DNA of 8,109 nt from CAZRHH01 sp964599885 (GTDB taxonomy: Bacteria > Chloroflexota > Dehalococcoidia > DSTF01 > JACRBR01): NCBI GenBank assembly GCA_964599885.1, contig CAZRHH010000109.1:1-8109 (forward strand), read 5' to 3'. Below the pieces are notes generated by a model. That model did not search any database. It was not told where the DNA came from and was given only the letters and a program-made list of their open reading frames with translations. Shown in pieces: positions 1 to 5,857 of the stretch (positions are counted from its first letter, which is position 1; each line of letters opens with the position of its first letter). The position numbers were made by a program, and so were the translations under genes.

Positions 1-1320
1 GCGGCGTGCGGCGCCCCGCCCGGGCCGCGAGGGTGGGCAGGCGCCCAACCCGTGACCGTCGAAGGCGGCGATGGCGACATCGTGTTGGCTGCGCACAGGT
101 CGCGGCTGTACGCGCTCCCCGCCGGCTCCAGCACGATCGACTGGCAGTTTCCGACGCGCGATCGGGACAGTTATCCGGTCTCGAAGAACGCCCGCGAGCG
201 ACTGATACTCCTCGCCGATGACTCTGGACTCGAGACGGAGGCTGCATCCGACTTGAACGTGCTGATCGGTGACCTCACCGTCGATGGCCCGACCGGCGAG
301 ACGACGAAGCGGTTCATCGACGCCGCCCGCGACAACAGCACGGACGAGTCCGTCCGCGACCGCCTCGACGACCTCAAGAGCGCCATCGACGACGTCCGCG
401 ACGCCGAGAAGGACGCCCTCACGCACGTCCGCGCCCTCTACGGCGAGATCGCGGTCTCCGAGGACGGCGCCACCGCGTACGTGCCCACCTACGGCGGCTG
501 GCTCTTCGCGCTCGACGTCGAGACCGGCGACACGAACTGGATCTACGACGCCAGCGACGGCATGGTCGGCGGCGCCGCTCTTGATAGCGACGGGGACATC
601 GTGTACGTCGGGACCAAGGGCGACGAACTGCTCGCCATCGACGCGGTGACGGCGGAGTTGCGCTGGTCCTTCGGCACGGGCGGCGAAGTCTGGGCCGCGC
701 CGGCGGTGGTCGATGGCGACATCTACGTCTCCTCGCTCGATGGCACGCTGCACAAGCTCAACGCGACCGGCGACGAGCAGTGGACCTTCAGCGACGCCGG
801 CTCCGGCATCGCGTCCAGCCCCGTCGTTGAGGGCGACACTGTCTACATCGGCTCGTTCGATAACCAGCTCTACGCGGTCGATGCTGCCAGCGGCGACATG
901 CGCTGGTCGGTCGAAGCGGACAACTGGTTCTGGGGCGCGCCCGCCGTCGATGGCGACACCGTGTACGCCGCCAGCCTCGACGGCACGGTGTACGCTGTTG
1001 ACGCCGAGAGCGGCGACGTCCGCTGGGAGTTCGACGCGGGAGCGCCGGTGCGATCGTCGCCGGTGCTGGCTGGGGGCGGCGTCGTCGTCGCGACGCGCGA
1101 GGGCGAGGTCCACAAGATTGATGCCGAAAGCGGCCAGGCCGAAGGCGGCGTCATCCAGACGGGAACGAACGTTGAGGCCAACCTGACGGCCGACGACGAC
1201 GGCAACGTCTACGTCGTGCCGCGCAGTTCCACGCTCTATATCATTGACGCGACACGCGAGCTTTCGACGACGCCGTGCGAGGCGCAGGCAAGGTCGTGTT
1301 CCGTGATTGAGTTGCCGTAG
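1..1320 (+). CDS. PQQ-type beta-propeller repeat lipoprotein (BamB-like), 5' end outside window
   Basis: The reading frame is open from base 1 to a TAG at 1318-1320, so the true start lies to the left; the GTG at 52 is internal. The first three codons read Ala-Ala-Cys followed by a Gly/Pro-rich linker, which fits the end of a lipobox, so this is probably an exported lipoprotein anchored at the Cys. Numbering from base 1, about seven repeats of the form L(Y/F)A(V/I)DA.(S/T)GD..W follow from residue 167 to 417, each ending in a (V)Y(V/I)(G/A)S.DG turn. These are PQQ/PQQ_2 (BamB-like) blades. A charged, probably helical stretch at about residues 57-147 interrupts the first blade. Two cysteines near the C-terminus (residues 426 and 433) could form a disulfide. 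No PQQ-enzyme catalytic domain is seen, so a scaffold or binding role is likelier than dehydrogenase activity. The gene ends 39 bases before yidC, suggesting co-transcription and a role at the membrane surface (inference). Confidence 0.85.
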   Translation, partial: AACGAPPGPRGWAGAQPVTVEGGDGDIVLAAHRSRLYALPAGSSTIDWQFPTRDRDSYPVSKNARERLILLADDSGLETEAASDLNVLIGDLTVDGPTGETTKRFIDAARDNSTDESVRDRLDDLKSAIDDVRDAEKDALTHVRALYGEIAVSEDGATAYVPTYGGWLFALDVETGDTNWIYDASDGMVGGAALDSDGDIVYVGTKGDELLAIDAVTAELRWSFGTGGEVWAAPAVVDGDIYVSSLDGTLHKLNATGDEQWTFSDAGSGIASSPVVEGDTVYIGSFDNQLYAVDAASGDMRWSVEADNWFWGAPAVDGDTVYAASLDGTVYAVDAESGDVRWEFDAGAPVRSSPVLAGGGVVVATREGEVHKIDAESGQAEGGVIQTGTNVEANLTADDDGNVYVVPRSSTLYIIDATRELSTTPCEAQARSCSVIELP

Positions 1321-1348
1321 TTCGAGAAGCCGTCGCGGTGAGCGCGAC

Positions 1349-1355
1349 AAAGGGA
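1349..1355 (+). promoter_or_regulatory. Ribosome binding site of yidC
   Basis: AAAGGGA lies 4 bases before the ATG at 1360. It supports that start over any internal Met and shows that this gene uses Shine-Dalgarno initiation, unlike several genes further right. Confidence 0.5.
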
Positions 1356-1359
1356 CCTG

Positions 1360-2331
1360 ATGGAGCTGATCGCCGACCTGTTTCAACTGATCCTCGTCGT
1401 CCCGATGACGAACGTGCTGATCGCGCTTGCGCGGCTGTTCGGGGGCAACTTCGGCATCTCGATCATCGTGTTCACGCTGATCATGAAGTTCATCACGTGG
1501 CCGCTGACGGCGAGCCAGTACAAGCAGAGCCGCCGCATGCAAGAGATGCAGCCGAAGATGCAGGAGCTGCAGAAGAAGTACAAAGGCAAGGACCCGAAGA
1601 AGCTCCAGGCCGAGACGATGGCGCTGTACCGCGAGGCGGGCGTCAACCCGCTGGGCTGCTTGTTCCCGATGCTGGCGCAGTTCCCGATCTGGATCGCGCT
1701 GTACCAGGTGATCAACACGACATTGGGCGAGACGCCGGAGAGCCTCGTCACCCTGTCGCAGAAGCTCTACCCGCTCGACTACGTACACAGCGCGTTGCCG
1801 ATCACCAACCAGTTCCTGTTTTGGAACCTCGGACAGAGCGACCCGACGTACATCCTGCCGCTGCTTACGGCCGTCACGATGTACGTCCAGCAGAAGCTGA
1901 TCACGCCGACGCCGACGGCAGCACCGGCGACACCGCAAGCCGCGCAGCAGCAGCAGACGCAGCAGATGATGCTGTGGATGATGCCGCTGATGTTCGGCTT
2001 CTTCGCGCTGAGCGTGCCGGCCGGGCTGGCGCTGTACTGGGCCGTCTCGAACCTTGCTGGCATCGTCTTGCAGTACCTGTACATGGGGCGCAAGCTCGAC
2101 TTCGGCAGCCTGTTCAAGTTCGGGCCGCCACCCGCTCCCGCGCCGGGAGTGCGGGGCACGTCGAACGGCGGCCGGAGCGGGAAGCGCGACAAGCGCAGCA
2201 ACGACATCGATGAGGACGGCGCGGCGGACATGCAGTCCGAGCCCGCGCCCGATGGACAGACCGAGCCGGCGGCGATCGCCTCCTCGGACACGCGAAGGAA
2301 GCGACATGGCAGGCGTAGAGGCAAGCGGTAA
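1360..2331 (+). CDS. yidC: Membrane protein insertase YidC/Oxa1/Alb3 family
   Basis: A 323-residue insertase that places membrane proteins into the cytoplasmic membrane, alone or with SecYEG. A hydrophobic N-terminal segment (about 5-27) precedes TM (31-50, GISIIVFTL..), a cytosolic charged helical hairpin (52-95, rich in Q, K, M, E), TM (100-119, containing FPMLAQFPIWIALY), TM (163-180) and a final hydrophobic pair (204-242, containing MPLMFGFFALSVPAGLALYW). The C-terminal tail (about 255-323) is polar and ends in a cluster of Arg/Lys, as in Oxa1 and monoderm YidC proteins where the tail contacts the ribosome. There is no large periplasmic P1 domain, so this is the short, Gram-positive-like form. 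The groove arginine conserved in the first core TM (R366 in E. coli) aligns with Lys43 here. A Thr/Pro/Gln-rich loop (182-202) lengthens the region before the last helices. It sits between a lipoprotein gene and jag and overlaps jag by 26 bases. Confidence 0.96.
   Translation: MELIADLFQLILVVPMTNVLIALARLFGGNFGISIIVFTLIMKFITWPLTASQYKQSRRMQEMQPKMQELQKKYKGKDPKKLQAETMALYREAGVNPLGCLFPMLAQFPIWIALYQVINTTLGETPESLVTLSQKLYPLDYVHSALPITNQFLFWNLGQSDPTYILPLLTAVTMYVQQKLITPTPTAAPATPQAAQQQQTQQMMLWMMPLMFGFFALSVPAGLALYWAVSNLAGIVLQYLYMGRKLDFGSLFKFGPPPAPAPGVRGTSNGGRSGKRDKRSNDIDEDGAADMQSEPAPDGQTEPAAIASSDTRRKRHGRRRGKR
2294..2301 (+). promoter_or_regulatory. Ribosome binding site of jag, inside the yidC coding sequence
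   Basis: GAAGGAAG ends 4 bases before the ATG at 2306 and lies within the last codons of yidC. It fixes the jag start, rejecting the much longer upstream extension of the same frame, and implies coupled translation. Confidence 0.65.
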
Positions 2332-3025
2332 GACCGTCGACGAGGCCATCGAGAATGCCCTTTCGGAGCTGGGCGTCGAGCGCGGCGCTGTTGATGTCGA
2401 GGTGCTGAGCGAGGGGCGCGGCGGCGTGCTTGGCGTCGGCGCGAGCGAGGCGCGGGTGCGCGTCCGGTTGCTCGGCGACAACGAGGAAGAGCCGGCCGAC
2501 GGGACGGCGCCCGACGGTGAGGCGGCCGCCGACGGCGAAGGCGAACTGATCGAGGACGACGCCGAGTTCGCCGCGCAGATGCTCGACAAGCTGCTCGAGA
2601 TGATGGGCGTGCGCGCGGACGTTTCGATCCGCGACCCGGAGACGCCGGGCGACGGACTGGGCATGGCGCAGGCCGTGCTCGACATTGAGGGCGAGGACCT
2701 CGGGCTGCTGATCGGGCGGCGGGGCGAGACGCTCACTTCGTTGCAGTATCTCCTTAATCTCATGGTGGCCCGCCAGGTGACGAACCGGGCTTTCTTCACT
2801 GTCGACGTCGAGGGGTACCGGCAGCGGCGCGAGCGCGCGCTGACGACGCTGGCGCGGCGCACCGCCGACACGGTGAAGCGGACGCGACGGCCCGTCATCC
2901 TGGAGCCGATGCCGCCGAACGAGCGCCGGATGATCCACATCGCGCTGTCGGAGGACCGGCTGGTCGAGACGTCGAGCGTCGGCGAGGGCGACGACCGCAA
3001 GGTGTCCGTCTCGCTGCGCCGATGA
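2306..3025 (+). CDS. jag: Jag/KhpB (EloR) RNA-binding protein, Jag_N-KH-R3H
   Basis: A 239-residue cytoplasmic RNA-binding protein. Residues 1-55 form a Jag_N domain (K.VDEAIE.AL.ELG.. then VLGVGASEARVRV). An acidic Asp/Glu/Gly/Ala linker covers about 57-87. A KH domain follows at about 88-168 with the GxxG loop GRRG at 137-140 in LLIGRRGETL..LQYL. An R3H domain follows at about 172-239 with the RxxxH signature at Arg207-His211, and the usual SxGEG..RKVSVS ending. KhpB/EloR proteins are known in Firmicutes to bind many RNAs and to influence cell elongation and division; the role here is inferred from domains and from the conserved yidC-jag neighbourhood. The start is fixed by the ribosome binding site at 2294-2301. 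The common downstream partner mnmE is absent, because the next gene is a sugar kinase. Confidence 0.95.
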   Translation: MAGVEASGKTVDEAIENALSELGVERGAVDVEVLSEGRGGVLGVGASEARVRVRLLGDNEEEPADGTAPDGEAAADGEGELIEDDAEFAAQMLDKLLEMMGVRADVSIRDPETPGDGLGMAQAVLDIEGEDLGLLIGRRGETLTSLQYLLNLMVARQVTNRAFFTVDVEGYRQRRERALTTLARRTADTVKRTRRPVILEPMPPNERRMIHIALSEDRLVETSSVGEGDDRKVSVSLRR

Positions 3026-3027
3026 TG

Positions 3028-3040
3028 GCGCCTTCGGCGC
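3028..3040 (+). other. Small GC hairpin after jag stop
   Basis: GCGCC-TTC-GGCGC can pair as a 5-bp stem with a 3-base loop, 2 bases after the jag stop. No T-run follows, so it is at most a weak or factor-dependent end signal for the yidC-jag transcript. Confidence 0.3.
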
Positions 3041-3067
3041 AGAACCCAGAACCCAGAACCGAGAACC
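3040..3067 (+). repeat. Tandem heptamer repeat (CAGAACC)x3 plus GAGAACC
   Basis: Four adjacent 7-base units are seen: CAGAACC at 3040, 3047 and 3054, then GAGAACC at 3061. It sits between jag and the PfkB gene. This resembles the short tandemly repeated repetitive (STRR) heptamers known from cyanobacteria and some other large genomes. No coding frame uses it. Confidence 0.75.
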
Positions 3068-3102
3068 TAACTTTGATGGGCGTGTGCGGATGGCGCATGT
3101 CG

Positions 3103-3129
3103 TTGTTGCTGCAACTATCGTCCTATCAA
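3103..3129 (+). promoter_or_regulatory. Weak candidate promoter for the PfkB-family kinase
   Basis: TTGTTG (3103-3108) and TATCAA (3124-3129) are separated by 15 bases and lie 10 bases before the ATG at 3140. No Shine-Dalgarno sequence precedes that ATG. The spacing is off-optimal, so this is the weakest of the promoter calls here. Confidence 0.2.
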
Positions 3130-3139
3130 CTACTTTCTC

Positions 3140-3988
3140 ATGTTGGCTCCTGACTTCGTTGTTGTTGGTCATGCTGTGCGGGACATCGTTCCCGGCGGGT
3201 GGCAGCTCGGCGGAACGGTGACGTTTGCGGCGGTGCAGGCGCATCGCCTCGGCCTGAGCGTCGGCGTGGTGACGCGGGCTGCGCGCGATCTCGATCTGGC
3301 GGCGGAGTTGCCGTTCGCGGAGATCGTGCAGGCGCCGTCTTCGGTGACGACGAGTTTCGAGAACGCCTACGAGCAGGGACATCGCCGTCAGAAGGTACGC
3401 GCGCGGGCGGACGAAGTCCTAGCGTCTGATGTCCCTGATGCGTGGCGTGCGGCTTCGATCGTGCTGATCGGGCCGGTGTTCGGCGAGGTGGCGCCGTCGC
3501 TGGCGGCGACGTTCGATGATGGTTCGCTCGTCGGTGTGTCGGCGCAGGGGTGGCTGCGGTCGCTCGACGGTGACGGCAACGTGGTGCGATCGCACTGGGA
3601 CGGCGCGCCGTTCTGGCACGGTGCGGACGTCGTGTTCGTTTCGGACGAGGACCTTGATGGCGGGCGCGACGATCTCGATCTGTGGACGCGTGATGCGCGC
3701 ATCGTTGCGATGACGAAGTCGCGTCAGGGCGCTGAGGTATATGCGGACGGCGCGTGGCGATCGATGGATGCGTTTCCGGAGACGGAGGTCGACCCGACGG
3801 GCGCGGGCGACACGTTCGCGACGGGGTTTCTGGTGCGGCTGCACGAGACGGGCGACGTCGGCGAAGCGGCGCGGTTTGGCGCGGCCGCGGCGAGCGTGTC
3901 GGTCGGTGGTGTGGGTGCGGGTGCGATGCCGACGCGCAGTGAAGTGGAGGCGCGGATGCGCGAGCATGTGGGGATATTATTGCGGTAG
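3140..3988 (+). CDS. PfkB-family (ribokinase-like) carbohydrate kinase
   Basis: A 282-residue cytoplasmic kinase that should transfer the ATP gamma-phosphate to a sugar or polyol hydroxyl. The C-terminal PfkB signature is intact: DPTGAGDTF at 218-226, with Asp224 as the expected catalytic base and GAGD forming the anion hole. The N-terminal half has the VVVGH.VRD strand and the GG sugar-binding motif at Gly24-Gly25, followed by TFAAVQAHRLGL. The strand that usually reads TxGxxG before the nucleotide site is MTKSRQGAEVY (191-201), so a usual Gly is replaced. At 282 residues it is slightly shorter than typical ribokinases (about 300-310). The substrate cannot be told from sequence alone. No Shine-Dalgarno sequence precedes the ATG. 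The start is chosen because it begins directly at the first beta strand (DFVVVG). Its neighbours are not sugar genes, so context does not help. Confidence 0.88.
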   Translation: MLAPDFVVVGHAVRDIVPGGWQLGGTVTFAAVQAHRLGLSVGVVTRAARDLDLAAELPFAEIVQAPSSVTTSFENAYEQGHRRQKVRARADEVLASDVPDAWRAASIVLIGPVFGEVAPSLAATFDDGSLVGVSAQGWLRSLDGDGNVVRSHWDGAPFWHGADVVFVSDEDLDGGRDDLDLWTRDARIVAMTKSRQGAEVYADGAWRSMDAFPETEVDPTGAGDTFATGFLVRLHETGDVGEAARFGAAAASVSVGGVGAGAMPTRSEVEARMREHVGILLR

Positions 3989-4012
3989 CAACTAGTGGTG
4001 GTCGGGCTACCA

Positions 4013-4038
4013 CGGATGTCGCTGATGAAGTGGATGAT
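4013..4038 (+). repeat. Degenerate 9-base repeat around GATG
   Basis: GATG occurs at 4015, 4024 and 4033, exactly 9 bases apart, in CGGATGTCG / CTGATGAAG / TGGATGATT. It lies in the 96-base gap between the PfkB gene and the uncharacterised gene. It is short and degenerate, so it could be chance. Confidence 0.35.
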
Positions 4039-4042
4039 TGTT

Positions 4043-4062
4043 GTGGGAGCAACGAGCTCCAC
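4043..4062 (+). other. Stem-loop downstream of the PfkB gene
   Basis: GTGGGAGC and GCTCCAC pair over 7 bp with one bulged G around an AACGA loop. No T-run follows, so it is not a standard intrinsic terminator, though it could be an attenuator or transcript-end structure between the two genes. Confidence 0.35.
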
Positions 4063-4087
4063 AGGTTAGGCAACCCGTGTCACGTTG

Positions 4088-4096
4088 GGAGAGGGG
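4088..4096 (+). promoter_or_regulatory. Ribosome binding site deciding the TTG start at 4103
   Basis: GGAGAGGGG ends 6 bases before a TTG at 4103. It lies downstream of the alternative TTG at 4085, which lacks such a site, so 4103 is preferred. Confidence 0.5.
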
Positions 4097-4102
4097 TGTG
4101 GC

Positions 4103-5167
4103 TTGGACTGGTTCAGCGACGCCAGAGCAAAGTTGTTATGGGCACATCATCACCGTGAGCTGATCGATGCCTACGAGATGCAGATCTTTCGACATCACAA
4201 CCGTCCTCCCGTCGTGGAGTTCGATGCCGAGAGGAAGCAGTATCTGCTCAGGGCTGAATACGACATCCCCGCCGCAGTAACGCATACCATCAGTGGCTAT
4301 GTGTACAACCTGCGGGCCACCCTTGATTTCGTCGCGTACGCGTCCGCGAAGAGCCGAGGCTCTGCCAACAAGACGGTGATGTTCGTCATCGCGGAAGACG
4401 CTGAGGCATTCTTGCGGAAGAGAGGGCGGCTGCGTGGACTATCCGAAGACCAGGCGCGCCTAGTGGAGCGTTTCCAGCCCTACAACGAACAACTTACCAA
4501 TAGATCTCGCATTGGACTGCTCACGCTCGAGAATCTCAGCAATATCGGAAAGCACCGGCACGTCCCGCTACTCATCGCCCAAGCCGGCGTTCTGACCTAC
4601 GAAGAACCTCAGTTCGGCGATGAGGAAATCGAGTGGGACTCTCGCGCTTTGCGCCAAGGTGACGTGTTCGCACGGATTCCTGCCGAGGTGTACGAGAAGA
4701 TGGGCGGGCTACCACAGGTCGAGTTTACGATATCGCGGCCACCACGCCTTTCATCATCGATGGCCACAGCGATCTCGCCGGCCGCGCGCAGGAACCGCCG
4801 CGGACGATGCCAAACTTCGCCGTCGATGATGTCGCGAAGGAACAGCGGCGGCTCGAAGCGGCGGGCGTGCGCTTCCTCGGCAAACCGTCGGCGGAGCCGA
4901 TCTCGTTCTCGACGTTCGTCGATCCCGACGGCAATTACGGGCAGATCTTCAGCATGGAGGGCGCCCCTCCCGGCAACGAGTTCTTCGCCGTCCAGCGATT
5001 CAGCGACGAGCCGGTGCGTCTGCGCGAGTTCTACCGCGACGTCGTCGGCCTCTCCGACGACCACCCCGGCATGGGCAATCCGTTCATCGCCGGCGATGCC
5101 GCAATCTACATCGGCTGGCACAGCGACCTCCACGGCCCCACAAAAGAGCCGGCGCGCATCATGCTGA
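4103..5167 (+). CDS. Uncharacterised protein (HNLR..LD / NIDKHR-type family), C-terminus broken; frame runs out of frame over VOC
   Basis: Only about 4103-4740 looks like real protein. With the TTG start it begins LDWFSDARAKL.WA...., then shows SGYVYNLRATLDFVAYA (about residues 65-81), comparable to the HNLRSALDHLAY motif of a widespread uncharacterised family, then GLSEDQARLVERFQPY and LENLSNIGKHR (about 141-151), comparable to LSNIDKHR. The mix of helices and polar residues could be HEPN-like, but that is a guess; function is unknown. From about base 4740 the translation turns into a low-complexity Ser/Arg-rich string typical of an out-of-frame reading, and the overlapping frame there clearly encodes a VOC protein. 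The last part of the family (a final beta/helix region) therefore seems missing. Base composition is lower in GC (three 60-base samples gave about 50-60%) than the flanks (about 70%), which suggests transfer from elsewhere. An assembly misjoin at 4727-4745 is an alternative. Confidence 0.55.
   Translation: MDWFSDARAKLLWAHHHRELIDAYEMQIFRHHNRPPVVEFDAERKQYLLRAEYDIPAAVTHTISGYVYNLRATLDFVAYASAKSRGSANKTVMFVIAEDAEAFLRKRGRLRGLSEDQARLVERFQPYNEQLTNRSRIGLLTLENLSNIGKHRHVPLLIAQAGVLTYEEPQFGDEEIEWDSRALRQGDVFARIPAEVYEKMGGLPQVEFTISRPPRLSSSMATAISPAARRNRRGRCQTSPSMMSRRNSGGSKRRACASSANRRRSRSRSRRSSIPTAITGRSSAWRAPLPATSSSPSSDSATSRCVCASSTATSSASPTTTPAWAIRSSPAMPQSTSAGTATSTAPQKSRRASC
4727..4745. other. Probable junction joining two broken genes
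   Basis: Left of this point only frame 2 (that of the 4103 gene) looks like protein; right of it only frame 1 (VOC) does. Frame 1 is open back to a TGA at 4660-4662 but the residues before about 4738 do not resemble VOC. GC content also steps up here. The breakpoint is placed by eye to within about 20 bases. Confidence 0.55.
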
Positions 5168-5328
5168 ATCTGTTCGTCGCCGATCTGGCCGCGGAGCAGA
5201 AGCGCATCGAAGGCCACGGCGTGCGCTTCATCCGGACGGCGGGGCGCGAGTACTGGGGTGGCGTCATCTCGACGTTCCCGGATCCCGACGGGAACTACGT
5301 CCAGATCATCGAGTTCAAGCCGGAGTAA
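4807..5328 (+). CDS. VOC (glyoxalase/bleomycin-resistance) family protein, two domains, first domain 5'-truncated
   Basis: Recognisable VOC sequence in this frame starts at about 4741 (TTPFIIDGHSDLAGRA..), but no ATG/GTG/TTG in the frame comes before the ATG at 4807, so a surviving product would be 173 residues. From that Met: the second half of domain 1 (FAVDDV..E..RLEAAGVRF, then FVDPDGNYGQIF at 38-49), then a complete domain 2 (FYRDVVGL at 75-82, GWHSDLHG at 103-110, LFVADL..EQKRI, FPDPDGNYVQIIEF at 157-170). The two domains align closely with each other (DGHSDLAG with GWHSDLHG; DPDGNYGQI with DPDGNYVQI), which shows that the FYRDVVGL-type half of domain 1 is missing. His105 and Glu169 are at positions that often bind metal in this superfamily, but the substrate is unknown. 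With half a domain lost, the fold is doubtful and this is probably a decaying gene or the product of a misjoin. Confidence 0.75.
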   Translation: MPNFAVDDVAKEQRRLEAAGVRFLGKPSAEPISFSTFVDPDGNYGQIFSMEGAPPGNEFFAVQRFSDEPVRLREFYRDVVGLSDDHPGMGNPFIAGDAAIYIGWHSDLHGPTKEPARIMLNLFVADLAAEQKRIEGHGVRFIRTAGREYWGGVISTFPDPDGNYVQIIEFKPE

Positions 5329-5369
5329 CGCACTGGTCACCTGCCTGCGCGCAAGACCGCGTGCAATGC

Positions 5370-5398
5370 TCGACTGTGTATGCCGCGTCGCCTATCGT
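5370..5398 (+). promoter_or_regulatory. Promoter for the four-helix membrane protein, leaderless layout
   Basis: TCGACT (5370-5375) and TATCGT (5393-5398) have a 17-base spacer, with 4 of 6 matches to the sigma-70 -35 consensus. The -10 box ends 8 bases before the ATG at 5407, so transcription would start at or next to the start codon. Confidence 0.4.
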
Positions 5399-5406
5399 TG
5401 GCACAA

Positions 5407-5829
5407 ATGCGCCAGACCAACATCGCCCGGCGCGCTGCCGCCCTCGCCGCGGGCATGTTCCTCGTTATCGGCGGCTTCCAGCTACTGCTGGCGCTCGGCG
5501 TGCCGTGGGGCAAAGCCGCGTGGGGCGGCGCTGAGGAGAACCTGACTCCAGCGCAGCGCATCGCGAGTTCGTTCTCGGTACTCGTCTACGTTGGCGCGGC
5601 GCTCGTTGTGCTCGGGCGCACGGGGCACTGGGGAGCGCGGTACGCGGGGATCTTCCGCATCGGCGCCTGGCTGCTCGCTGGATTGATGCTGGCCGGCGCG
5701 ATGCTGAACGCGGCGTCGTCGAGTGCGTGGGAGCGCTTCATGTGGGCGCCATTCGCCCTGATGCTCGCGGTGTTGTGCTTCTTCGTCGCCCGCAGCGACG
5801 AGTCGCCGTCCTCACTCCCTTTGCCCTGA
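5407..5829 (+). CDS. Small four-helix integral membrane protein, function unknown
   Basis: A 140-residue protein with four predicted membrane segments at about 10-31 (AAALAAGMFLVIGGFQLLLA), 54-70, 84-104 (ending GAMLNAAS) and 112-128. A short basic N-terminus suggests it faces the cytoplasm. Between helices 1 and 2 is a VPWGKAAWGG...LTP..R loop and after helix 3 a NAASSSAWER..WAP motif; I recall similar patterns (PWG...GG; N.AS...WER..WAP) in small uncharacterised membrane proteins of Actinobacteria and relatives, but no function is attached to them. The ATG at 5380 in the same frame would add nine residues but lies upstream of the proposed -10 box, so 5407 is preferred. It is followed after 28 bases by the methyltransferase, which seems to have its own promoter. 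Confidence 0.75.
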   Translation: MRQTNIARRAAALAAGMFLVIGGFQLLLALGVPWGKAAWGGAEENLTPAQRIASSFSVLVYVGAALVVLGRTGHWGARYAGIFRIGAWLLAGLMLAGAMLNAASSSAWERFMWAPFALMLAVLCFFVARSDESPSSLPLP

Positions 5830-5849
5830 ACCGCCTCGCCCTCTAACGT
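5821..5849 (+). promoter_or_regulatory. Promoter for the methyltransferase, leaderless layout
   Basis: TTGCCC (5821-5826) and TAACGT (5844-5849) have a 17-base spacer. The -10 box ends 8 bases before the ATG at 5858. No Shine-Dalgarno sequence is present. The -35 box overlaps the end of the preceding gene. Confidence 0.4.
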
Positions 5850-5857
5850 TCCTCACG

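Noticed and set aside
52..54. GTG at 52 as the true start of the propeller gene
   Set aside because: The same frame is open to base 1 and encodes a lipobox-like Ala-Ala-Cys, so the gene begins outside the window.
3028..3040. The hairpin after jag as an intrinsic terminator
   Set aside because: The stem is only 5 bp and no T-run follows.
3040..3067. The heptamer array as a small CRISPR
   Set aside because: The units are adjacent 7-mers with no spacers, and no cas gene is nearby.
2114..3382. A 422-residue minus-strand open frame opposite jag and the start of the kinase gene
   Set aside because: It is Arg/His/Leu-rich without any domain pattern and lies antisense to well-supported jag; long antisense frames are expected in high-GC DNA.
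3138..4073. A 311-residue minus-strand open frame opposite the PfkB kinase
   Set aside because: Its composition (Ser, Pro, Arg, His, Thr runs) is that of an antisense shadow, and the plus strand has an intact PfkB signature.
4003..4715. CGGGCTACCAC at 4003-4013 and 4705-4715 as a target-site duplication around a mobile element
   Set aside because: An 11-base match is expected several times by chance in 8 kb, the right copy lies inside intact coding sequence before the apparent junction, and no transposase or integrase is present.
4741..5167. The tail of the 4103 frame as a true C-terminal domain of a fusion protein
   Set aside because: The tail is Ser/Arg-rich without pattern, while the other frame over the same bases gives two clear VOC halves.
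5380..5406. ATG at 5380 as the start of the membrane protein
   Set aside because: It would add nine residues and lies upstream of the proposed -10 box at 5393-5398; neither start has a Shine-Dalgarno site, so the choice rests on the promoter.
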